The notes under the pieces are model-generated. The model saw only the letters and a list, made by a program, of their open reading frames with translations. It searched no databases and was not told the origin of the DNA. Shown here piece after piece: positions 32,565 through 39,211 of a stretch of DNA of 39,211 nucleotides. Origin of the DNA: Methylobacterium marchantiae. GTDB taxonomy: Bacteria > Pseudomonadota > Alphaproteobacteria > Rhizobiales > Beijerinckiaceae. The position numbers and the translations under genes are program-made. How positions within the stretch are numbered: the first letter of the stretch is position 1; the number at the start of each line of letters is the position of its first letter. The stretch lies in the NCBI RefSeq assembly GCF_022179405.1, contig NZ_BPQT01000032.1, forward strand, positions 1 to 39,211. The letters are read 5' to 3'.

Positions 32565-33754
32565 GCTGGCGACGACCGGATAGTCGTTCCGGCCGGGCCT
32601 GCGCGCCGCTCGGACAACCAGCGATGCACCTGCTTCGAGGTGCCGGCAAAGCCGATACCCTGAAGTTCGCGCCAAAGCTGCGCAGCGTTCTAGCAGCCCT
32701 CATCGAGGCGGCCATGCAGATGCCCGAGATAAGGATCGAGCATGCTCGGCTTCGGCTCGCGCATGCCGTTCCGGGGAAAGCTCGCGGCGAAGGCGTACTT
32801 GCGCACCGTGGCCCGGGCCAAGCCCGTCTCGCGATTTATGCGCCGAAGCGAGTGTCCTTCCGCATGGCGGCGGCGCACGTCGTCATATGCCGCTTCCCAT
32901 CGACCGCGGGCCGCGGCCCGCGCGAGCATCTCCGACGGTGCGCGCGGGTAGGGCGTGACACGCCGAATCGATGGCGATGACGGGGCCGCGACCGGCAACA
33001 GCTTCAGACGCGGATGGACGCGGGCGAGCCAGCGCTCGACCATCTGTCGGGTATTGAGCAGGAGATGCCACCGATCCGCGATCTGAACTGCATCGGGCGC
33101 ACCCATGGCGGTCCCACGCGCATATTCGGTCGAGCGGTCCCGTGCCACGACCTGGATCTGTGGGTCGCGCGGGAGCCAGGCCGCCAGCGTCGAGGCCGAA
33201 CGATCCGGCAGCAGATCGATGGGACGGCGGCGTTCGAGGTCGACAAGGATGGTGCCATAGGTTCGGCCCTTGCGCAGAGCCCAGTCGTCGACACCGAAGA
33301 TGATCGGTTTGGATCCGGTCGGCAGCGTACATTTGCGGATACCCCGCAGCAGCGTCGTGGCACTGGTGGGCATCGCCAGGTGCGGCAGCAGCCGGGCGGC
33401 GGTTGTGGCACCGAGCGCCAGCGCGGTCCGAACCTGGGCATCGGCCAGCCGGCAGGTTCTCTGAGCGTAGTGATCGAGGAGGCCCGGCAGACGCTCGGCA
33501 AAGGTTCGGCGGGCGCAAGCAGGGTCGTGGCAGTAAAAACGTCGGATCGTCAGGGTCAGACGTACCTCCTGACCGCTCGTCGCCAGGTCGGCGGGACGCC
33601 GGTGATAGCGACTATGCACCGACCGGCTGACCGTACGACAGCGTGGGTAACGGGCATGATCGCGCCTCGCTTGAGCGGAAATGCGAAGGGCAGTGCTCTC
33701 CTCACGCGTGACGTGGAGAAGGCGACAACCGGGGATGTGACAGAGAAGGGTCAT
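32565..33754 (-). pseudogene. ISL3-family transposase (copy C), nonsense-mutated and truncated
   Basis: From the ATG at 33754 the protein runs for 354 residues: a zinc region (RRFYCHDPACARRTFAERLPG), the core FGVDDWALRKGRTYGTILVDLERRRP and VVARDRSTEYARG, and a helix-turn-helix (HSLRRINRETGLARATVRKYA). A TAG at about 32690-32692 follows DEGC, after which the same frame continues NAAQLWRELQGIGFAGTSKQVHRWL until it meets the IS66 end. The C-terminal catalytic Glu is lost. It belongs to a different ISL3 lineage from copies A and B. Confidence 0.87.
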
Positions 33755-34107
33755 ACCCTGATCTGAGAATCCCCGCCCGGTTCAGCCAGGAGCTGCCTTC
33801 CGGCATCCCTCCCACCAACCCAATCCACCAAACTTGGCGAAGAGCCAGTTTGCTGGGGCAGGGTCATCGCTCAATCGGCTCGGTCCAAAATACCAGTCAC
33901 GTCACTCTCGCGTATATCTGTCAATCAGATCTACCAAGCTTGTAGAGATGGACCATGCAAAACGACGCTATCTCGTCGGATGTTGGTAATTATACTACAA
34001 TAATATTTTTTAATCAATGGGTATCGATGAGATTAATTAAGCAAACACTTGATCAAACTGAAAATTAGATCCTGTATATGTGCATAGTGTAACATGTCAT
34101 CATGACG
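33755..34107. other. Transition from IS cluster to A/T-rich operon
   Basis: About 350 bp without a gene. The first 150 bp are GC-rich and should contain the outer end of ISL3 copy C, although no clear inverted repeat is visible. From about 33900 composition turns sharply A/T-rich (for example TTATACTACAATAATATTTTTTAATC), marking the edge of horizontally acquired DNA. No strong terminator for the upstream operon is seen. Confidence 0.5.
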
Positions 34108-35055
34108 CTACAGCAAACCTCGATCCAAAGCGACGACAACCCGTGTCGCCACGATCTTTCCAGTCGAACGGCTGTCGACTGCCTGTGATTCAACGCCGCG
34201 CGCATATACATGAGAAGGGGAAAGCAAGTGAGAACTACCAAGAAGTGTAGCGAGCACGAACGGCTTCGGACCGCATGAAAAAACCATTACATCCCGATCA
34301 ATGATGGCGTGTTTCGTCGCTTCGACAAATAGGCGAACAAAGTGGCGAACGCTCCATAAAGGCGCTGGGTAAGCTGGGCAGTCACTTTCCTCGAGAAAGC
34401 GCTTATTCAGCTGTAGGCACCTCGAACCAGACCTAGGACCCATGCCTGGTTCAGCATAAAATGCTATGGACGCAGACGGCTCAATCCACTCGTGAATGCT
34501 TCGAAGAATGATGGGTTCAAAGCCCAAGCAGTAAATTGCGAATTTTTCCCGCTGCGAATCGGTATTGCCTTCGAAACCAGGAAGCAAAAGATAATCTGAT
34601 ATAACCTTTGGTCTGTGACTCCCTGACGGGACGCCAACGGAGTATGAAAACGTAACTTCCAGATTTATCCTATTTTTTAATGCTTTCATAAGATATATAA
34701 TTTCAGAATATATAGTTCTTCGCATTGCAGAATAATCCACGAGCAGCCTGAAAGTCCCGTCCTTTTCACTGCATAATTGAACAAGGCGTTCGCTTATATT
34801 TCCATAAACTTGCCAATTTTCGCAAAATTTAATGAAACCAAATCTCTCAAAAAATCCATCGTTTGCAGTTCTTTCTGGGTGATCCAGAAAGTCGTTGAAT
34901 GAAATAAGCAGGCGTTTGGAATCGCCATATGCCTTGCGTTTTAATAGCTGTTTTGGCAGGAAACGTGCTCTTTGTTCGTATCCTGAGCAGCACAGTACCG
35001 CGTCATATTGCGTGCTAAAAAGTGTGTCTTCCTCGATATCGATGATGTCAAACAC
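34108..35055 (-). CDS. Unknown protein, last gene of the MTase-phosphoesterase-ATPase operon
   Basis: About 315 residues if it starts at the GTG at 35055, which lies in GTGTTTGA overlapping the ATPase stop and has GGACGG just upstream; an ATG at 35118 would overlap by 71 bases. I recognise no family. Visible signatures are an early strand-turn YDAVLCCSGYEQRARFLP, then LLISFNDFLDHPERT, a strand-helix LLVDYSAMRRTIYSEIIYLMKAL, FSYSVGVPSGSHRPK, and a late VMVFSCGPKPFVLATLLGS. The alternation suggests a Rossmann-like alpha/beta fold, with the DYS motif possibly at an active site. It has no membrane helices. Strongly A/T-rich codon use. Likely effector or partner of the ATPase, by position only. 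Confidence 0.8.
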   Translation of the reverse strand: MFDIIDIEEDTLFSTQYDAVLCCSGYEQRARFLPKQLLKRKAYGDSKRLLISFNDFLDHPERTANDGFFERFGFIKFCENWQVYGNISERLVQLCSEKDGTFRLLVDYSAMRRTIYSEIIYLMKALKNRINLEVTFSYSVGVPSGSHRPKVISDYLLLPGFEGNTDSQREKFAIYCLGFEPIILRSIHEWIEPSASIAFYAEPGMGPRSGSRCLQLNKRFLEESDCPAYPAPLWSVRHFVRLFVEATKHAIIDRDVMVFSCGPKPFVLATLLGSSHLLSPSHVYARGVESQAVDSRSTGKIVATRVVVALDRGLL

Positions 35056-36919
35056 GTCGACCGTCCAAAAAGAAATCGAGTTGCCCTTTGCTGATCGGTG
35101 TGTGTTCTCTCCGCTCATTCAGTGGTTGATTATGCATGATGCGGGTCAGGCTGTGAGCTTTTCCCTTTGTTGGATATAGATAAAAGTGAGGAGCATAGCA
35201 AAATGACAATCGGTATGTACCAATCTTAGACAACGTATCTGGCCTCCCTGAAAGCCAATTAGGAAAGAGATGTCCATAGGCTACGCCATGAAGTACCGTA
35301 TCCCAAAGCTTTTCAGGACAGCTATCTTCAACGGAAAATGATATGACTAAATCGGTTGATATCAGGCCAGAGTGCAGCCGTTCGTGGAAATACATGCCCA
35401 ACCTCTCGATTAATTTATTCAACTCAGGTCCGCGTTGCGGGACAGAAAGAGAATTCGCATGCCGCCTCGCCCCGAAGCTACTGAGTATACGGTTTTGGGC
35501 GCGATACGACAGAATTGATCGATGACGGCGACTGCCAAATTGACCCTGTACGCCTCCAATCCTACCGCCTGCTCTTGCAGCCTCTCGAGCGATCAGGTGA
35601 AACACGTTGATCATCCGTCTAGGAACGCCATCTGTACATCGAACAAGAAGTTCGACGCCGGAATATAGATCTGTCGCTCTGTGGCCTCGGCGGCTTTCCT
35701 GAAATTCTTCTCGAAGGGCGATAGGCCCCGAGATTTTTCTCCAAATTTGGTCGTCGAAGCTAGCGGCCTCATTGAGGAGGCGTTCGGCACGTACGCAAGT
35801 AGTTGAGTCAAGATGGTCTTTAAGTTTCTCCATTGCCAAGTTCTTATCAGCGATACGAGGCTTTTTAGCCAATAAGCGCGAGCCACCTAAGACCGAATCC
35901 AAACTAGAGAGATTTATGCTTGTCGAGTCGTCTGAAGGTAATAGCCGTCGAGTTTGTAAATGCCGGACGCGTCTTTCGTATAGTAATCGTGCAAATTCAT
36001 AGATTGATTTGGCATTATCAGAGTTGAGGGCATAGATTGGACTAGCATCAAGAATCTCGACGCCATAATCGTCTCCCTCTTGAAGTGTTGTTGAGATATT
36101 TGTCTCAAACGTTCGGTAGTGGTACGGTAAAGTTGCAACTTTGAGCGAAATTCTCCCTGTATGCGTTCGAATAAAAGAGTTAATTACTTTAAGCTGTGGA
36201 ACTGTGAGGAACTCGGCCTCATCAATGAAGAACAGCCACTTTGTATTACAATAATCTGGGCATAACTTGGTGAAAACGTCAATTAGAACTTGAATCGGCT
36301 CCAACAGTTCAATCGAGAATGGTCCAATAAGGTGTCGCTCAACTGGTTCCCGGGATAAAAAAGCTGCCGCCATCTTTTCCCGCAATGCACTTTCGTATGC
36401 TGAGATGATTTGCGGAAATTCTAGGAGTCGCGGTCGTTCTTTCATCCTCAGCATCGACGCGACGGTGGAGCAAATCTCTAATTCACAAGCAAAACGTGCA
36501 GCAGTATCACCGAAGCGGTGCTCTAGGACGCTTTCAATAGTAACACATAGGGATTTCAAACAATTTAAGTTGAATTTCCAGATGAAATACAGATCGCTAA
36601 ATTCGCTTTCAGTCCACATGGCGGAGCGAGCCGATCCAACGAAGCGTATATCCGTATTTACGAATACTCCGATATAATTCTTTTCTTGAATGATTTCCTT
36701 GGCATACTCGTGAGGGCTTTGGCGCAATAAGGGAAAGGAGGCCATACGCGAGATAAAAGTCTTTCCTGCGCCTCGCGAACCATACAGAATGGTATGGCCG
36801 ACGTTGAACAGAGACCAAAATACTTCGGTCTGGATGAAGCAATTGACAATGTTCTCGTCTGTTTCGTTCCGGGCGTTGTCGCTTAAGAAGGCGCTCGAGA
36901 GTGATGATACGGACACCAT
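35048..36919 (-). CDS. P-loop ATPase, ORC/CDC6-like AAA type
   Basis: Protein of 623 residues. Walker A is GSRGAGKT (47-54) after the short leader FWSLFNVGHTILY; Walker B is WLFFIDEAEFL (D233, E234). The region after Walker B (INSFIRTHTGRISLKVATLPYHYRTF) fits sensor-1 of ORC/STAND-like AAA ATPases. The C-terminal 250 residues contain a DGVPRRMINVFHLIAREAARAGG segment typical of a lid, then basic sequence. The ATG overlaps the phosphoesterase stop by one base (TAATG). ATPases of this kind act as nucleotide-dependent switches in defence systems; here it probably controls the flanking phosphoesterase and the unknown protein. Confidence 0.87.
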   Translation of the reverse strand: MVSVSSLSSAFLSDNARNETDENIVNCFIQTEVFWSLFNVGHTILYGSRGAGKTFISRMASFPLLRQSPHEYAKEIIQEKNYIGVFVNTDIRFVGSARSAMWTESEFSDLYFIWKFNLNCLKSLCVTIESVLEHRFGDTAARFACELEICSTVASMLRMKERPRLLEFPQIISAYESALREKMAAAFLSREPVERHLIGPFSIELLEPIQVLIDVFTKLCPDYCNTKWLFFIDEAEFLTVPQLKVINSFIRTHTGRISLKVATLPYHYRTFETNISTTLQEGDDYGVEILDASPIYALNSDNAKSIYEFARLLYERRVRHLQTRRLLPSDDSTSINLSSLDSVLGGSRLLAKKPRIADKNLAMEKLKDHLDSTTCVRAERLLNEAASFDDQIWRKISGPIALREEFQESRRGHRATDLYSGVELLVRCTDGVPRRMINVFHLIAREAARAGGRIGGVQGQFGSRRHRSILSYRAQNRILSSFGARRHANSLSVPQRGPELNKLIERLGMYFHERLHSGLISTDLVISFSVEDSCPEKLWDTVLHGVAYGHLFPNWLSGRPDTLSKIGTYRLSFCYAPHFYLYPTKGKAHSLTRIMHNQPLNERREHTPISKGQLDFFLDGRRV

Positions 36920-38157
36920 TACTTCATCTCCCGCACAATGACCATCTTTGATATCTCAGCTCCAAATTTGTGCAAATTTTCCTGATTGCAGATACTGTCG
37001 ATAGCGTGAATTATTACGGATGGATTAAGATATTCGTAATATGAAATTTTGGCTAGCAAGTCGGCGTGAGTGCAGTAATTTTTATTGGCTATTTCTTTTA
37101 ATATGATTTTCTTTGAGTCCGTAAGCACTTGTTGAAGCGCAATGTGCGGCCCGAAAGGGATAACGCCAGGTATTCCGTCGTGTCTTTCAACGCTCGGCTG
37201 CCATTTTCGGATCTGTGAAAATGAATAACTGTTCAGTTCGCCTCGAATAATTCCTACATTTGGATCCCGATCTCGTATTTTAATAATGTGGTATTGATTG
37301 CTGATATTTCCGTAGACGTAGGCCGGAAAATTATGGGACACCGAGCCGGCTGATAGTACGGATACTTCGTGGCCGTTCGCGCAAATATTTTTGGTGAAAT
37401 GCGGCTGGTGACGGTGACCATGCACAATAAAATCAACCCTGTGCCGACCACAGAAATCAAATAGATCATTTTCCATTTGGACGACGCTAAAGTCTTTCCA
37501 TCCAGTGAACAAATTGGCGTACTGCAACGGGTGGTGGTGAATTAATAACACTTTCAAATTGTTCTCTGCAATTTTTATCGAAGACAAATGGTTATCTAGA
37601 TCTGCAAAGGTTGAGGAAGAAATCGTACCCGGGTGATTTTGCGTGCTTGGCCCATCCGCAGCTGCTGTGTTTACAGATATGACACTGATTGCATCTTGTT
37701 GCCACAGAGTCCAAAAGGGCTCGGTATAAAGCGCACCTATCGCGGTCCGCGGTAGTGCCTTCGACAACATCATTGGTTGAAATCTCTGATTCCAACGCGA
37801 GGGATTTCGATCTTGGGTAGTTCCGGCTTTCTGATCGGTCCAATCGACGTCATGATTGCCTGGCGTGAAAAAAATATTTTCTATTTCGACTTTCAGTTCT
37901 GCGTGGAGTCTATTCGCGATTATGTCAAAGTGGTCGTATTGCTCTAGTTGACCACCGTCTGCAATATCGCCAGGGTACAGGATGTAATCTATTGTTAAAC
38001 CTTGTGATTTTATGTGTTGAATTAGATTTGAGAATAATTTTTCATCGGTAAGTTTTGTTTCATCAGAGTTGGTTATGGACGGCTCATTCGCTGGAACCAT
38101 TGATCGGCAGCGCGCAGCTGGTCCTATGTGCAAGTCGCTCAGAACGAGCAGGTTCAT
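36919..38157 (-). CDS. Calcineurin-like metallophosphoesterase
   Basis: Protein of 412 residues. The two-metal site motifs are complete: LVLSDLHIG (D8, H10), YPGDIADGG, FTPGNHDVDW, LLIHHHPLQYANL and DFIVHGHRHQPHF. A C-terminal extension of about 110 residues (from IRKWQPSVERHDGI to the end) has an alpha-helical winged-helix look and may bind DNA or the ATPase. Enzymes of this fold include DNA nucleases such as SbcD/Mre11 as well as nucleotide phosphodiesterases. The ATG overlaps the methyltransferase stop (ATGA). It is unrelated in detail to the phosphoesterase at 23243 apart from the core motifs. Confidence 0.9.
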   Translation of the reverse strand: MNLLVLSDLHIGPAARCRSMVPANEPSITNSDETKLTDEKLFSNLIQHIKSQGLTIDYILYPGDIADGGQLEQYDHFDIIANRLHAELKVEIENIFFTPGNHDVDWTDQKAGTTQDRNPSRWNQRFQPMMLSKALPRTAIGALYTEPFWTLWQQDAISVISVNTAAADGPSTQNHPGTISSSTFADLDNHLSSIKIAENNLKVLLIHHHPLQYANLFTGWKDFSVVQMENDLFDFCGRHRVDFIVHGHRHQPHFTKNICANGHEVSVLSAGSVSHNFPAYVYGNISNQYHIIKIRDRDPNVGIIRGELNSYSFSQIRKWQPSVERHDGIPGVIPFGPHIALQQVLTDSKKIILKEIANKNYCTHADLLAKISYYEYLNPSVIIHAIDSICNQENLHKFGAEISKMVIVREMK

Positions 38158-38972
38158 TGTGCCTGTCCAGGTTCAAAATTCGAGATTAGGACTTCACTTG
38201 CATTCCGTCGGTGGGCTGTGAAACCCGAGATATGGCGCTGCACTTGAATCGACTCCCATTGCCATTTATTTCGTAACGAGTAAATTTCGGGGACGTCGGC
38301 ATAGCTAACCAGAAACCTGGCGTTTATTTCGTCAAGGTAATCCAGTAATCGAGAAAGTCTATTTATATCTGACGTTCCGAAGGAGTGTGAATCATATTGC
38401 GTGAATACTCTTGCATTTTTCGTTGCGAATGGCGGGTCTAAATACACAAATGACGATGCGGTAGAGTTGTTCTGGACTAATTCTTCAAAATCACCGCTTA
38501 ACAGTTGAGCATCCCGAAGTTTGGATGCAGCAAGTAGGAACGTCCGACCCGATGGGTGCTCTCCGGTCCTCGCTGCGGAAAATGGCACATTGAATCTTCC
38601 GCTCTTGTTCGTCCTATAAATTCCGTTGAAACAATTTCTGTTCAGATAGACGAAATGAGCTGCAGACTCTATCGTTCTATTAGCCTTTGCGGTCGCTCGA
38701 ATGAACATATAAGTATCTTTACAACGGGGTATGGAGTTCGAAAGTTCATATACTGCAATGGGATCTTCTGCGACAACTCTATAGAAATTTATAAGCCATT
38801 CGTTCTTATCGCAAAGCGTAGCAGCTTCAGCTTCTGAGGCAAAGAATAGCGCAGCCGAACCGCAGAACGGCTCTAGGTAGTGCGTACGCTCCGAGCCGCG
38901 CCAGTATCGAAAGAGATGGGGAAGCGACTTTCTTTTGCTGCCAGCCCACCGGAGTAGAGAGGGTTCGCTCAT
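38154..38972 (-). CDS. D12-class DNA adenine N6-methyltransferase (Dam-like)
   Basis: Protein of 272 residues, normal for Dam/M.DpnII-type enzymes. The order of motifs is that of the D12 (alpha) class: SLLRWAGSKRKSLPHL at the N-terminus, YLEPFCGSAALFF (SAM binding), CDKNEWLINFYRVV, YLNRNCFNGIYRTNKSGRFNVPF, and the catalytic FVYLDPPF. It methylates adenine in duplex DNA; the target (GATC is common in the class) cannot be read off. No partner restriction enzyme of a classical kind is adjacent; instead it heads an operon with a phosphoesterase and an ATPase. The gene is complete, with an ATG at 38972 and only a weak GAG ribosome-binding site. Confidence 0.92.
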   Translation of the reverse strand: MSEPSLLRWAGSKRKSLPHLFRYWRGSERTHYLEPFCGSAALFFASEAEAATLCDKNEWLINFYRVVAEDPIAVYELSNSIPRCKDTYMFIRATAKANRTIESAAHFVYLNRNCFNGIYRTNKSGRFNVPFSAARTGEHPSGRTFLLAASKLRDAQLLSGDFEELVQNNSTASSFVYLDPPFATKNARVFTQYDSHSFGTSDINRLSRLLDYLDEINARFLVSYADVPEIYSLRNKWQWESIQVQRHISGFTAHRRNASEVLISNFEPGQAQ

Positions 38973-38986
38973 TGTTCTCGTGATCA

Positions 38987-38997
38987 GTTTGGCAAAC
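38987..38997 (-). promoter_or_regulatory. Candidate operator upstream of the methyltransferase operon
   Basis: GTTTGGCAAAC is a perfect 5-bp inverted repeat around one base, 15 nt before the ATG, and overlaps the likely leader. A GATC lies between it and the start (38982-38985), so methylation-dependent autoregulation is possible. No clear -35/-10 pair is seen. Confidence 0.3.
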
Positions 38998-39071
38998 CAT
39001 CCTGGGGTTTGAGCGCGCTATGGTTAAGGAGTTGGAGCCGCCGAACAAGCCCTAGACTCCATTTTAATGCG

Positions 39072-39211
39072 TCATATGGTCGAAGTGCCACTCCTCGACG
39101 CGATGATCGACGCTGTAGCTTGGAGCGCCTGACCGAACCGTTTGATCTGGCTGAGGATGATGAGTCCGGCTACGATGCTTGTGAAGGTGCTGACCTTGCC
39201 CCCTGGATTGC
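39072..39211 (-). CDS. Partial ORF, C-terminus of an unidentified protein
   Basis: An open frame entering from the right edge reads NPGGKVSTFTSIVAGLIILSQI, then KRFGQALQATASIIASRSG, and stops at 39072. It is GC-rich again, unlike the operon to its left. Too little is present to assign; an alternative frame at the same place (GVALRPYDALKWSLGLVR) is equally open, so either may be spurious. Confidence 0.25.
   Translation of the reverse strand, partial: NPGGKVSTFTSIVAGLIILSQIKRFGQALQATASIIASRSGTSTI

Noticed and set aside
1-39211. CRISPR array
   Set aside because: No regularly spaced direct repeats were seen anywhere in the window, and no cas genes are present.

Overview
The window looks like chromosome from a high-GC alphaproteobacterium, most likely a Methylobacterium/Methylorubrum-type methylotroph. 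The grounds are strong GC bias in the core genes, a mesaconyl-CoA hydratase of the ethylmalonyl-CoA pathway, an alphaproteobacterial DUF2924/DUF3489 recombinase module, and transposase families common in that group. The assignment is inferred from gene content only.

Region 1 (1-8904) is ordinary core genome: an RND efflux pump pair on the minus strand, a small secreted or anchored protein, a periplasmic L,D-transpeptidase, a TauE/SafE-type permease, two tiny overlapping membrane proteins, mesaconyl-CoA hydratase, a YggT-family protein, and a tRNA-Ala(CGC) with its own promoter.

Region 2 (8905-18480) starts right after the tRNA and is accessory DNA. A large serine recombinase sits in a minus-strand cluster with DUF2924 and DUF3489 proteins. 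It is followed by decayed insertion sequences (IS3, IS5, IS5-like, IS256) and one apparently intact ISL3 element. Caught between them are half of an EAL phosphodiesterase and a set of small related ORFs.

Region 3 (18478-22310) is defence-like: a HEPN-type Abi protein behind a candidate operator, then a minus-strand cluster of serine resolvase, HNH endonuclease, TIR-domain protein and an unknown protein. An 11-bp perfect inverted repeat lies just upstream of the resolvase.

Region 4 (23243-26691) is a two-gene, translationally coupled operon on the plus strand: a calcineurin-like metallophosphoesterase and a CHAT-domain (caspase-like) protease with an intact His/Cys dyad.

Region 5 (26854-33754) is a pile of mobile elements. 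An ISL3 copy is interrupted by an IS630-family element, which is itself interrupted by an IS110-family element. An intact IS66 element then separates that ISL3 copy from a third, inverted and truncated ISL3 copy.

Region 6 (34108-38972) is a visibly A/T-rich, tightly overlapping four-gene minus-strand operon: D12-class adenine methyltransferase, calcineurin-like phosphoesterase, ORC/AAA-like P-loop ATPase, and a protein of unknown function. Modifier, nuclease-like enzyme, ATPase switch and unknown partner together have the architecture of an anti-phage system. This operon and the phosphoesterase-CHAT pair are the best candidates here for undescribed systems.
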